Below, one piece after another: positions 1 through 8,457 of a stretch of DNA of 64,000 nucleotides. This DNA is from Pseudomonadota bacterium. GTDB lineage: Bacteria > Pseudomonadota > Alphaproteobacteria > Rhizobiales > Hyphomicrobiaceae. The translations under genes and the position numbers were made by a program. The stretch spans positions 183,112 to 247,111 of the forward strand of contig JAFECG010000021.1 of the NCBI GenBank assembly GCA_018242215.1. Reading direction: 5' to 3'. Numbering within the stretch: position 1 is the stretch's first letter; each line of letters opens with the position of its first letter. Under the pieces are notes generated by a model. It worked only from the letters and a program-made list of their open reading frames with translations, searched no databases and was not told where the DNA came from.

Positions 1-1171
1 TGTGGAAACTGTACGGAAACTGCTTCGCTATCGAATTGTCGCTCGCAAGAGTCGCTGAGGCCCACAGCTCGACGTCATCCTGCTCGAAGACGCCAGCCGC
101 GCCGAAATTGTGGAAGCCTTTCCTCAAAACATTGCTCTTATATTCCGGTGTCGCTTCCCGTTCGGCAAGGATCCAACTGCGGATCTCCATGTCCGTTCCG
201 CTTAAGGGCTGCCATTGCCGCATGATGACAGCCTTCTCTTCTGGGCCGACCTGCGTCTCGATGAAGGAAAGGTTGGGGAAAATGGTACCCACGATAACGC
301 GGAGCTTGCTGAGCATTTCGAGTTGCCCAGGCTGCAGGCTATCACGGTAAAGCGCCTCCAGATCCTTCGGATGGGTTTGGTATGAGTTCTCGGGCAGTCC
401 GGGCGCGAGGTAGGTCAGCGTGCAACCGTGACCCGCATCATCAACGACCTGAAAACTATTCTCGGCGGCCGTCGCGAATCCGGCACGCGCAGCTCGGACG
501 GGATCAAGCGTCAGCGGGCCGACATGGGTCGTGAGGATATGCTGCGCGTCGCCTACGAAATTCAGCGCGCCCACCTTCCAATTGCACTTCACCCGCCAAC
601 GATGCGGAGGCGCGAGCACCTCCATGCCGCCCGGCGTTCTCGAGAGGAAGGGATCGAGATACCACGCAAACTCACCGATATAGTTCGAGAGCGGTGCGAC
701 CTCGGTATTCCACGATCCAAAGATCAAACCCTTGTGGGTTTCGAGACGCGGCACTTTCGGCAGGCCAAGCGCCGACATATCGATGTCTTTCGGCAGATGC
801 TTGTCGAATGTCGTCGTGAGCAGCGCGCCTGTCTGGTCATATGTCCAACCGTGATAAGGACACACAAAGTTTCTCGCGTTGCCCGAGTCGGCGCGGCACA
901 CCTGCGCCCCTCGATGCCGGCAACTGTTAAGGAACGCCTGGATGTTTCCCTGCCGATCGCGCGCGACCACGATCTCCGCGATCCCAAGCTTACGAACGAC
1001 ATAATCGCCCGGAGCGGGGATCTCCGTCTCGTGTGCAAGGAACCCCCATGTCCGATTGAAAATCTTCTCAATTTCAGAGCGATAAATCTGATCATCCACG
1101 AAGACCTCGCGGCTGACCTCACCTCTAGCGATATCGACCCAGCGCGGGCCGCCGACGGACGAAACTGTCAT
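1..1171 (-). CDS. Rieske-type aromatic-ring-hydroxylating oxygenase, large (alpha) subunit, 3' end beyond window
   Basis: Terminal oxygenase subunit that would insert O2 into an aromatic or related substrate, using electrons from the reductase and ferredoxin encoded at 2935-4508. I translated 390 codons from the ATG at 1171 down to base 2 with no stop, so the gene runs off the left edge. The Rieske [2Fe-2S] ligands are C84, H86, C104 and H107 (CxH-x17-CxxH). The mononuclear-iron site is the stretch NFVGDAQHILTTH near residue 190, with the usual D-x2-H-x4-H spacing. Family members are about 420-450 residues, so only a short C-terminal part is missing. It is divergent from the GntR regulator at 1361, with 189 bp between them. 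The substrate cannot be told from sequence, and no beta subunit gene is visible. Confidence 0.9.
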   Translation of the reverse strand, partial: MTVSSVGGPRWVDIARGEVSREVFVDDQIYRSEIEKIFNRTWGFLAHETEIPAPGDYVVRKLGIAEIVVARDRQGNIQAFLNSCRHRGAQVCRADSGNARNFVCPYHGWTYDQTGALLTTTFDKHLPKDIDMSALGLPKVPRLETHKGLIFGSWNTEVAPLSNYIGEFAWYLDPFLSRTPGGMEVLAPPHRWRVKCNWKVGALNFVGDAQHILTTHVGPLTLDPVRAARAGFATAAENSFQVVDDAGHGCTLTYLAPGLPENSYQTHPKDLEALYRDSLQPGQLEMLSKLRVIVGTIFPNLSFIETQVGPEEKAVIMRQWQPLSGTDMEIRSWILAEREATPEYKSNVLRKGFHNFGAAGVFEQDDVELWASATLASDNSIAKQFPYSFH

Positions 1172-1360
1172 TTATGCGCCTGTGGTATTTCACTGATACG
1201 TCACAGTAGGTCATTCCCTTGCGCAAATCAAGCGACCTCGCATCGCGATTCAACGCCTATTTCGTCATCTCCAATCGCTCACAAATCATGCATTACTGGC
1301 AGTGTTCGCGTTTCTTCCCGCGAGCCCGCCGCGCGCTACCACCAAGCGAGGTTTTCGATC

Positions 1361-2200
1361 GTGCGAAACAAGACGGACAAAGCCAGCAGAACAAGTTTGC
1401 GCGAACTCGCCATCCGCAGCATCCGTGATCTGATTGCGACCCGCAGGATAAAACCGGGCGAATACATCAACGAGCGGGCGCTGGTGAAAGAGCTCGGCAT
1501 CGGGAGAACCCCGACGCATCAAGCGCTCGAGGAACTTACGCTAACCAAGCTCGTGCAGTTCATTCCTGGCCGCGGATCAATCGTCCGGCCGATCGGTCCG
1601 CAGGAAGTCCTGAGGTTGACGGAAGCGCGCGTCATAAATGAAGAGCTCTCGGCCCGGCTCGCAGCGCGGCACGCAACTCCAAATGACGTAGATGAGCTAT
1701 CCGCGCTGATTGCCCGCGCGGAACACTGGACTGCGCTGCGAAACATCGAGCGGCTGGTGCTCCTCGACCGGACATTTCATGCGACGATAGCCCGAATATC
1801 TGCCAATGCGGTGCTTCAGGACATTCTGTCCGGCCTTCATGAGCGGGCCCTGGGTTATTGGTTCGTCGTCGCGAGCGCGCCATCTCGCCTTGCTGAAATT
1901 TCCTCTGAGCATGAAGCCGTGTTCGAAGCCATCCGCGCCAAAGATGAAGACCGCGCAGGTCGGGCTATGCGCGACCACCTTGAATCGTTTCAGGCCGCGA
2001 TCGATCGAACTTTCTTTGCGCCGGTTCCAGCGCTCGAACCCGACCCAGCGACAAAGCTCAGGAATTCCGGACAACGCTCGCGCGGAAAGCCTCAATATGC
2101 TGCCGCATCGCCTTCGCCGCCGCCTCGGGATCGCGGCGCTCTATTGCGTCGATCACGGCCTCGTGCTGATCCTGGAAAGACTCGTGATGATCATTCTTGA
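1361..2200 (+). CDS. GntR family (FadR/FCD type) transcriptional regulator
   Basis: Predicted repressor or activator of the neighbouring oxygenase genes. The N-terminal winged helix (SLRELAIRSIRDLI ... IGRTPTHQALEEL) is followed by an all-helical FCD ligand domain (LLDRTFHATIARIS ... HEAVFEAIRAKD ... AMRDHLESF), with the usual metal-binding D/H residues. The open frame extends upstream to 428, but only the part from the GTG at 1361 has regulator homology. The upstream part is antisense to the oxygenase gene. The FCD fold ends near residue 220, and the last 50 or so codons, after DRTFF, are low-complexity and antisense to the convergent GntR gene at 2058-2753. The tail may therefore be a run-on caused by a lost stop. 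Paralogous to the 2058-2753 gene. Confidence 0.8.
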   Translation: MRNKTDKASRTSLRELAIRSIRDLIATRRIKPGEYINERALVKELGIGRTPTHQALEELTLTKLVQFIPGRGSIVRPIGPQEVLRLTEARVINEELSARLAARHATPNDVDELSALIARAEHWTALRNIERLVLLDRTFHATIARISANAVLQDILSGLHERALGYWFVVASAPSRLAEISSEHEAVFEAIRAKDEDRAGRAMRDHLESFQAAIDRTFFAPVPALEPDPATKLRNSGQRSRGKPQYAAASPSPPPRDRGALLRRSRPRADPGKTRDDHS

Positions 2201-2753
2201 ATGAGATAAACCAAAATCTCAGCGACTGTTCGTGAAGGCGCCGCAAGATATCTGCCAGTTCGTCGTTTTTGGCGGCTTGGGCCAGCGTTGTATGGAACTC
2301 CCGATCCAGCGACATCATCGTATTGATGTCGCGCTTGCCGATCGCCGCACGCGCACGCTTTGCAATGAGATGGAGTGCGCGAATGTCGTCGTCGCTTGCC
2401 CGCTCAGCCGCCAATCGTGCACATAGACACTCATTGGCGATCCGCACCTCGACCATCTGCATGACGGCAGACAGAATAATCGGTTTCACGATGATGCCTT
2501 TGCGCGGCATTACCTCGACCATTCCTTCCAGACGGAGCCGATCGAGGGCCTGGTGAACGGGCGTCCGCCCGACGCCGATCGCGTCAGCCACGAGCGTTTC
2601 GTTGATGCAGTCTCCCGGTGGATAGGCGCACGTGATGATTTTGTGCTTGATGGTCTCGTAAGCCTTATCGCGCAATGAAACATAGGGCTTTCGTGCCGCG
2701 CGGCCCGATGGGCCGGTCGGGGCTTTCTTCGTTCGTTGTGCCGTCCGCATCAT
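2058..2753 (-). CDS. GntR family (FCD type) transcriptional regulator, paralog of the 1361-2200 gene
   Basis: 231-residue regulator with an N-terminal wHTH (SLRDKAYETIKHKII ... GVGRTPVHQALDRL) and a C-terminal FCD effector domain (MMSLDREFHTTLAQ ... HEAVIDAIERRD ... AMRQHIEAF). It aligns along its whole length with the regulator at 1361-2200, so the two look like an inverted duplication. It is divergent from the ferredoxin reductase gene (2935), and the 181-bp gap between them is the likely place for its operator. Two adjacent Met codons start the protein; 2753 is taken. The ligand is unknown, probably an aromatic acid or pathway intermediate by context. The 3' ends of the two paralogs overlap by 143 bp. 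Confidence 0.85.
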   Translation of the reverse strand: MMRTAQRTKKAPTGPSGRAARKPYVSLRDKAYETIKHKIITCAYPPGDCINETLVADAIGVGRTPVHQALDRLRLEGMVEVMPRKGIIVKPIILSAVMQMVEVRIANECLCARLAAERASDDDIRALHLIAKRARAAIGKRDINTMMSLDREFHTTLAQAAKNDELADILRRLHEQSLRFWFISFKNDHHESFQDQHEAVIDAIERRDPEAAAKAMRQHIEAFRASVVRNS

Positions 2754-2934
2754 GTCCCTCTGCCCAAAAATATCACAGGCATATGCCTAAATTAGTTACA
2801 GCCAGTTTCGAGCGGGCGCAATGCGGAATCTCGTGCACTATAAATGTCAGTGATGTTTCACATTGACTGCGCATTTACGATCCCTTACGTGTGCTCCGGG
2901 ATCTTTTTTCGTGCTTGAAAATGCGAGGAATCGG

Positions 2935-4155
2935 GTGAGCGGCGAGTCGATCGTCATCGTCGGTGCCGGCCATGCGGGAGGTTGCGCTGCAGCAGCATTG
3001 CGGAGCGCTGGCTTCGCAGGGCGGATCACCCTCATCGGAAAGGAGATCCATCTTCCTTACGAGCGTCCGCCGCTTTCGAAAGGCGTCCTCTCGGGTGAAG
3101 CGGACCCAACGACGCTCTTTCTCAGAGCTGAGGACTGGTATTCGGAAGCGCAAGTCGATTTGCAGCTCGACACGCACGTCGTGGAAATCGTCCCTGGCAG
3201 AAAAGTTGTCGTCAGCGAAGACGGAAAGACATTCTCCTACGATAAGCTGCTTCTAACTACTGGGGCCCGCGCACGGAAATTGACCGTAGGGGGAGACGCC
3301 GGTCCAGACATTATTTATCTGCGCGGCATCGATGATACGTTCCTGCTCCGAGGCCGGCTGACCGAAGAGCGTAAGATCGCAATCATCGGAGCGGGTTTTA
3401 TCGGCCTCGAAATCGGCGCGACAGCAACCAAGCTCGGTTGCGCGGTCGAAGTGTTCGAAGCGTCGGCCGGCCCGATGGGACGCGTCATGCCGAAGGACAT
3501 CGGCGACATCGTCGTCCGTCTCCACTCCGCGCGCGGCGTCCACTTCAGGTTTCATGCGGAAATAACGAGCATCCATCGACAAGGATCCGGCTATCTCATC
3601 GAGCTGGCAAATGGAGAGAGCGTCGAAGCCGATGTGGTGATCGCTGGCATCGGTGCCGTGCCCAACGATGAATTGGCTGCTGAGGCGGGCCTTGCGGTCT
3701 CTGACGGCATCATCGTCGATGAGTTCGGCCGCACCAGCGATCCCTCGATCTTCGCTGCAGGCGACGTGACCCGCCACTACAATCCGCTTCTCAAACGGCA
3801 AATACGTCTCGAGGCATGGCAGAACGCGCAGAATCAAGCAAACGCGGTTGCCAATGTGATGGCCGGCAGAGCGGTGCCGTTTGCTGAGGTCCCGTGGCTC
3901 TGGACCGACCAGTTCGATATGAATCTGCAGATTGCGGGTCATCCCATGGACTGGGATCGCCTCATCTGGCGAGGCGATCCGGATGAAGGCCACGCAATCG
4001 CCTTCCAACTCGTGGACGGCATCCCAGTCGGGGCAATCTCCATCAACAATGCCCGGGAAATGCGTTTCGCGCGTCAATTGATCGCCAAAGCCATACCGGT
4101 CGATCCGCGACTTTTGGCCGACAAGTCCTGCAAACTGCAAGAACTTTGCAGATGA
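2935..4155 (+). CDS. FAD/NAD(P)-dependent ferredoxin reductase of a Rieske oxygenase system
   Basis: Passes electrons from NAD(P)H to the Rieske ferredoxin encoded 20 bp downstream. It contains the FAD-binding motif GAGHAGG (residues 10-16), the LPYERPPLSKGVLSG signature of BphA4/rubredoxin-reductase proteins, a second Rossmann motif IIGAGFIGLE (about 153-162) for NAD(P)H, and the C-terminal FAD motif ending SIFAAGDV. The length (406 aa) is normal for the family. The frame is open from a TTG at 2863, but the GTG at 2935 is preceded by GAGG at 7 nt and begins directly with the FAD fold, so I chose it. The stop overlaps an in-frame ATG of the ferredoxin frame (ATGA at 4152), which suggests co-translation. 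Confidence 0.9.
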   Translation: MSGESIVIVGAGHAGGCAAAALRSAGFAGRITLIGKEIHLPYERPPLSKGVLSGEADPTTLFLRAEDWYSEAQVDLQLDTHVVEIVPGRKVVVSEDGKTFSYDKLLLTTGARARKLTVGGDAGPDIIYLRGIDDTFLLRGRLTEERKIAIIGAGFIGLEIGATATKLGCAVEVFEASAGPMGRVMPKDIGDIVVRLHSARGVHFRFHAEITSIHRQGSGYLIELANGESVEADVVIAGIGAVPNDELAAEAGLAVSDGIIVDEFGRTSDPSIFAAGDVTRHYNPLLKRQIRLEAWQNAQNQANAVANVMAGRAVPFAEVPWLWTDQFDMNLQIAGHPMDWDRLIWRGDPDEGHAIAFQLVDGIPVGAISINNAREMRFARQLIAKAIPVDPRLLADKSCKLQELCR

Positions 4156-4175
4156 CGGTTCAACCAGGAGAGACA

Positions 4176-4508
4176 ATGTCTATGACTGAAACCACGGCGG
4201 AATGCTGGATCTCCGTTGCTCGAAAATCGGAGGTCGAGCCCGGCGCCATTCTCGGTCTCAAAGTCGGGGATCGCGATATCGCCGTCTACAACGTCGATGG
4301 CATAATTTACGCCTCCAACAACGTCTGCACACACGCACACGCTTATTTGAGCGACGGATGGCTCGAGGGCGACGTTCTCGAGTGTCCCTTACACGGCGGT
4401 AGGTTCGAAGCGAAGACCGGACGCGGCATGGGCGCGCCGATCATCTGCGATCTGAAGCTCTATGCGGTCCGCGTCGAAGGCGACGATATCCAGATTAACC
4501 TGTCCTGA
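4176..4508 (+). CDS. Rieske [2Fe-2S] ferredoxin (non-heme oxygenase electron carrier)
   Basis: Small soluble electron carrier between the reductase (2935-4155) and the oxygenase (1-1171). It is 110 aa and carries C51-T-H53 and C70-P-L-H73 (CxH-x16-CxxH), the ligands of a Rieske cluster. The ATG at 4176 has AGGAG 5 nt upstream. An earlier in-frame ATG at 4152 overlaps the reductase stop but lacks a ribosome site. The compact single-domain length matches BphA3/NdoA-type ferredoxins and rules out an oxygenase subunit. It is convergent with the MarR gene at 4530. Confidence 0.93.
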   Translation: MSMTETTAECWISVARKSEVEPGAILGLKVGDRDIAVYNVDGIIYASNNVCTHAHAYLSDGWLEGDVLECPLHGGRFEAKTGRGMGAPIICDLKLYAVRVEGDDIQINLS

Positions 4509-4529
4509 TCCGGGTTCGATGGCAACGCA

Positions 4530-4964
4530 TCAGGAAAGATTGTTGCGGATTTTGGAGAGCGCTCGCCGCAGAGCTTTCTCTTCTCTCTGCGTGATGCCAG
4601 ACACGAGACGGCGATTGAACAATGCCGCCTCGATTTCGAGACGCCGGCATAGGTCGCGCCCCTCTTTCGTCAGCCAGACGATGATCTTGCGACCGTCGTC
4701 TTCAGAAGGTTGCCTCGTCACAAGACGATCCCTCTCGAGTTCGCCCAGCGCTTTCGCTGTGGTCGAGCCGCGCATTCGGACCCGATCGGCGATTTCCCGT
4801 TGCGTAATTCCATCTTCCGATTCGAGAACTCTAAGGAACGGCGTAAGGCCCGATGCTATACCAAGCGCCGCCGCTCGCACCGCGAACTCTCGCGCGATAG
4901 CTCTCTCGACATCCCAAATCATGAGCCCGAGATGCTGATCGAAAACCGAGGGGGCCTTGGTCAT
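4530..4964 (-). CDS. MarR family transcriptional regulator
   Basis: Dimeric winged-helix regulator, about 144 aa. The core is LTPFLRVLESEDGITQREIADRVRMRGSTTAKALGELERDRLVTRQPSEDDGRKI, the helix-turn-helix plus wing of the family; the wing residues D-D-G-R are present. A longer start (GTG at 5003) is possible, but the ATG at 4964 gives the usual N-terminal length. It is divergent from the FAD hydroxylase, and the 20-bp palindrome at 5035-5054 lies in between, so it probably represses itself and the hydroxylase/amidase genes until an aromatic ligand binds. The ligand is not known. Confidence 0.87.
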   Translation of the reverse strand: MTKAPSVFDQHLGLMIWDVERAIAREFAVRAAALGIASGLTPFLRVLESEDGITQREIADRVRMRGSTTAKALGELERDRLVTRQPSEDDGRKIIVWLTKEGRDLCRRLEIEAALFNRRLVSGITQREEKALRRALSKIRNNLS

Positions 4965-5034
4965 CAGAACAATCCAATGCGATTCGTTTGATCCGAAGTG
5001 CACTTAACACGAAGGGTCGTTTCCCCAACACGAT

Positions 5035-5054
5035 AATTCGATAGCTAACGAATT
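5035..5054. promoter_or_regulatory. Putative MarR operator (20-bp near-perfect palindrome)
   Basis: AATTCGATAGCTAACGAATT differs from its own reverse complement at only two central positions (18 of 20 match). It lies between the divergent MarR gene and the leader/hydroxylase start. MarR proteins typically bind 16-20 bp palindromes of this AT-rich type. It is placed 15 bp upstream of the leader start, where binding would block transcription. Confidence 0.6.
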
Positions 5055-5069
5055 GGGCAGGAGGTGTAC

Positions 5070-5126
5070 ATGTGCGTCAGCCCGCTGATAGCGGTCATAG
5101 CGCAGCTGCCTGCATGGCGTACATGA
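5070..5126 (+). CDS. 18-codon leader ORF upstream of the FAD hydroxylase
   Basis: The ATG at 5070 is preceded by AGGAGGT with ideal spacing, the strongest ribosome site in this part of the window, and it encodes MCVSPLIAVIAQLPAWRT then TGA. The stop overlaps an in-frame ATG of the hydroxylase reading frame (5123, sequence ATGA). This arrangement suggests translational coupling, or a leader that keeps ribosomes on the mRNA. It has no run of a single amino acid that would suggest classical attenuation. It could instead be a fortuitous ORF marking an older start. Confidence 0.45.
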   Translation: MCVSPLIAVIAQLPAWRT

Positions 5127-5167
5127 CCGCTCAGAGACCTCACGCGCAAAGTTTGGAGACATTCGCA

Positions 5168-6391
5168 ATGGTAGGGAAAACAGTGCTCATAGCCGGCGGT
5201 GGACCCGTCGGATTATTCTGCGCGCTGATCCTCGGACGACGCGGCGTCAATGTGCGCCTATTCGATTTGAATGACGAGTTGCAGCTCGATCCGCGCGCCG
5301 CGACGACACATCCCGCGACGCTGGAAGTCTTGGCCAAGGAGGATCTGGTCGACGAGATGCGGCAGGTCGGCCTCGTCGCTCCTATTTTTCAGTTCTGGGA
5401 TCGCGTATCGCAGGAACTGGTCGCGGAGTTCGATCATACCGTACTCTCACAGGACACGCCGTTTCCGTACGTCATCCAGTGCGAGCAATTCAAAACAACC
5501 GCGATCCTGCTGAGACGCATCAATGCACTCGCGAACGTCGAGATCAATTTCGGACACGAAGTGCTGGGCGTAGCCCAGAACGCCGAAAACGTATCGATCA
5601 CCGTTCGGGCTGACGGGACTGAGAAAAGCATTTCTGGTGATTATCTGATCGGCGCAGATGGCGGCCGCAGCGTCGTGCGCAAGAGCTGCGGGATAGAATT
5701 CGCAGGGTTCACGTACCCTGAGCGCTTCCTCGTCATTACGACGCCGTTCGACTTCGAGGAGCACCGTGGCTATTGCCCGAGAAGCTACTTTGCCGATCCG
5801 GATGAGTGGTGCAATTGCTTCAAAGTCGCTGGTGAAGGGCCCCCCGGCCTCTGGCGGGCGGTATTCCCCGCCGATCCGAACATAGATCCGTCGATCATCC
5901 TGAGCGACATTGCCGTCCAATCGCGCCTGCAGAAATTTTTTCCCTCCCAAAAGCCCTACGAAGTCGTTCACCGCAACATCTACACGACGCATCAACGGGT
6001 CGCGACAACGTTCCGCCACGGACGCGTCATGCTCGCCGGGGATGCCGCGCACGTCAACAATTCGATCGGCGGCATGGGTCTCAACGGTGGCCTGCAGGAT
6101 GCGGCCAATCTATCCGAAAAGTTGTTCGCTGTCCTCAATGGCGAACCGGATGAACTTCTGTCGCTCTACTCATTGCAGCGTCGGACGGTTTCGATCGAGT
6201 TCGTTCAGGCTCAGACGATCGCCAACAAAAAGCGATTGGAGACCAAGGACCCGGAAGAGCGAAAACTCATGTTTCAATCGCTGAAATCCGACGCGAGCGA
6301 TCCCTCCGCGGCCCGAGCCTTTCTGATGAAGACTAGCATGCTGGCGATGCAGCAGCGCGCGTCGGCAATCACGCTGGACGAAGTGGCGTAA
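5168..6391 (+). CDS. FAD-dependent aromatic hydroxylase (PHBH/PheA-TfdB-MhpA family)
   Basis: Flavoprotein monooxygenase that would hydroxylate a phenolic or aromatic acid ring using NAD(P)H and O2. Motifs in order: GGGPVG (residues 10-15, ADP-binding fold), the DG motif GADGGRSVVRKS (about 160), and the GD motif AGDAAHVNNSIGGMGLNGG (about 290), which contacts the FAD ribityl chain. At 407 aa it is shorter than MhpA or PheA because it lacks the C-terminal thioredoxin-like domain, and closer to PHBH-like members. The ATG at 5168 has GGAG 9 nt upstream. A start at 5123, coupled to the leader ORF, would add 15 residues. The amidase follows after 2 bp, so the two are one operon. Confidence 0.88.
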   Translation: MVGKTVLIAGGGPVGLFCALILGRRGVNVRLFDLNDELQLDPRAATTHPATLEVLAKEDLVDEMRQVGLVAPIFQFWDRVSQELVAEFDHTVLSQDTPFPYVIQCEQFKTTAILLRRINALANVEINFGHEVLGVAQNAENVSITVRADGTEKSISGDYLIGADGGRSVVRKSCGIEFAGFTYPERFLVITTPFDFEEHRGYCPRSYFADPDEWCNCFKVAGEGPPGLWRAVFPADPNIDPSIILSDIAVQSRLQKFFPSQKPYEVVHRNIYTTHQRVATTFRHGRVMLAGDAAHVNNSIGGMGLNGGLQDAANLSEKLFAVLNGEPDELLSLYSLQRRTVSIEFVQAQTIANKKRLETKDPEERKLMFQSLKSDASDPSAARAFLMKTSMLAMQQRASAITLDEVA

Positions 6392-6393
6392 GC

Positions 6394-7767
6394 ATGTCGC
6401 AACTTGGGGGCTCGAAAACAGTGAAACCACAGATGCGGCCGTATCTTTCCTGCGTCACCGCCTTTCGCGATGGCAGCGACAGCCCGTCCGCGTATCTGGA
6501 GCGCTGCTTGGCGACGATAGAAGCAAAGGAAAGCGACATTGCCGCCTTCGTCTCTCTTGATATTGCCGGCGCGCGCGAGGCAGCCCTTCAATCAAGCAAA
6601 CGGTGGCAGGCAGGCGACCCGTCGTCGCCGATTGATGGAATGCCGATCGGCGTGAAAGACATCATGGAAACCGCCGCTCTGCCGACCGGGGAAGGCTCAC
6701 CACTGTTCGAAGGACGCAACACCCGGCGCGATGCTGCGGTGGTCGCCGCGTTGAGATCGGCAGGCGCTATCGTGCTCGGAAAAACGGTGACCACTGAGTT
6801 CGCAGCCGTCTCCCCCGGGCCCACTCGAAATCCATGGGATCCGAGCCGAACGCCTGGCGGCTCGAGCAGCGGAAGCGCCGCGGCCGTCGCATGTGGCATG
6901 ATCCCAGTGGGCCTCGGCACCCAAGTCATCGGTTCGACGATTCGCCCGGCGAGCTTCTGCGGATGCTACGGCTTCAAGCCGAGCGTCCATGCTCTCAATC
7001 GTGGCGGCAGCTTCGACTACAAGAGCCACAGCGTGACGACGGTCCTCGCGGCATCCCTTGATGAGTTGTGGATCGTAGGGAGGCAAATGGCGCTGCGCTG
7101 TGGTGGCGATTATGGGCATGTAGGCCTGCAAGGACCGCTGACGGTTCCTCCTGCAGTAACGCCGAAGGCCGTAATCCTCCTCGAAACCGCCGGCTGGACT
7201 GCTGCTTCGCCCGAAGCAAAGGCCGAAATCGAAAAGCTCGTCGCGAATTTGTGGGACGTTGGCGTTCGCGTCCATACGCGGCGCACCCATGCGGATGTTG
7301 CGGCGGTGGAAGATGCCCTCGCAACGGCATCCGACTTGGCAGCCTCTATCAATATCTGGGAAGATCAGTGGCCGCTGAATACCTATGCGCGTGATCTTGA
7401 TGAATCCAAGATCAGCGACATCATGCGTAAAAGGCTGCGATCCGCGGCAACGATGACCCAAGAGAAATATGGCGAATGCCTCATCGAAAGAGAGCGCGTG
7501 CGTAGCATCTACGAAATGCTGTCATCGATCGGAGCGGTTTGTTTGACGCTTTCTGCGTCGGGTCCGGCACCTGTCGGCTTTCCAACCGGGGATCCTACCT
7601 TTGCCATTCCGGCTTCGATCTTAGGCATCCCCGCGATCTCGCTCCCAGGGATGCATGTCGACGGGCTTCCTGTGGGTCTCCAACTCATGGGGTTCAAGGG
7701 CAAGGACAGCGCGCTGTTTGCACATGCAGCCTCCATCGCGCGCATCCTCAGCAACCTCCAAGATTAA
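6394..7767 (+). CDS. Amidase-signature family amidohydrolase
   Basis: Hydrolyses an amide or related C-N bond; in this operon it may supply the acid attacked by the oxygenases, which is inference from neighbours. The amidase-signature triad is visible: K88 (GMPIGVKD), the cis-Ser in the GGSSSGSA loop (about 158) and the nucleophile S181 (IGSTIRPASF). Length 457 aa, usual for the family. The start ATG lies 2 bp after the hydroxylase stop. In the signature, GSTIR replaces the more frequent GGSIR, a conservative change. The family alone does not tell the substrate. Confidence 0.88.
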   Translation: MSQLGGSKTVKPQMRPYLSCVTAFRDGSDSPSAYLERCLATIEAKESDIAAFVSLDIAGAREAALQSSKRWQAGDPSSPIDGMPIGVKDIMETAALPTGEGSPLFEGRNTRRDAAVVAALRSAGAIVLGKTVTTEFAAVSPGPTRNPWDPSRTPGGSSSGSAAAVACGMIPVGLGTQVIGSTIRPASFCGCYGFKPSVHALNRGGSFDYKSHSVTTVLAASLDELWIVGRQMALRCGGDYGHVGLQGPLTVPPAVTPKAVILLETAGWTAASPEAKAEIEKLVANLWDVGVRVHTRRTHADVAAVEDALATASDLAASINIWEDQWPLNTYARDLDESKISDIMRKRLRSAATMTQEKYGECLIERERVRSIYEMLSSIGAVCLTLSASGPAPVGFPTGDPTFAIPASILGIPAISLPGMHVDGLPVGLQLMGFKGKDSALFAHAASIARILSNLQD

Positions 7768-8457
7768 AGGCTTACAATCGTTATTTCGCGGATTGAAAAT
7801 TTTGTGGAATTTAGACTGAGGAAAATGCCACGCGCGAAGCATTGACGATTTTCGTCATTTCGCTCTGTCTTCAATGAGTCCGTCTGCTGGAATTAGCAGC
7901 CCCTGGCGACCGAGAGAGCGGCGTAGCGTTGTCAACGATTAAGCGGCTCGAGAACGGGCGATACTCGAAGCTTCTTCGCCGCGTCGTAAAAATCCAAGGT
8001 CTCCTTTTCGATGCTGAACTCGACAATGGCGTACCAGATTTTGCTGCCTGCATGAAGCCAGTGCGGCCGCAAAAGAGGCAAATGCGTGCGGGCGATCGAC
8101 GGACGCGCCGCAGGATCGGTTCGGGAGGAAAATCATTGATCCCGACGCGCCGGAATTGCGTTCGGCGGGCCGGCCTTTTATTTGCGGTTGGCACGATCCA
8201 ACTTGCTCGAGCCCACCGCTGCAGAACAGCGCTCGCCCCCGATCTTGGAGGCGCTGCGATTTGAAAGGTGTGATATCGTGCGGGCGATGGCATTGAGCGC
8301 CGCCCTGGGCGGAAGTTTTTACATTGTTGTGGATCTACCTCGTCGCCTACCTGGCGATTGAAAAAGGAGAGAGGAGTGATCGCCTCGCTACATCGTGAAC
8401 CGGCATTTCGGTTTAGCGTCCCGCAGCTGTTGCGTTCTCAGAGATGGGGGTCTCGGA
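7768..8457. other. Intergenic stretch with probable decayed coding sequence
   Basis: 690 bp with no convincing intact gene. On the minus strand, 7940-8050 reads a protein-like segment (KIWYAIVEFSIEKETLDFYD ...) in one frame. About 8060-8170 reads another (VGINDFPPEPILRRV ...) in a second frame. This is what a frameshifted remnant would look like. I could not assign a family. The last 100 bp holds the promoter region of the outer membrane protein gene. Confidence 0.3.

Noticed and set aside
428-1360. Upstream part of the 590-codon frame containing the GntR gene
   Set aside because: It is antisense to the Rieske oxygenase gene, whose C84/H86/C104/H107 motif is clear; GntR homology begins only at 1361.
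3253-4176. Minus-strand frame of 307 codons
   Set aside because: Antisense to the ferredoxin reductase gene with both Rossmann motifs; no motif of its own.
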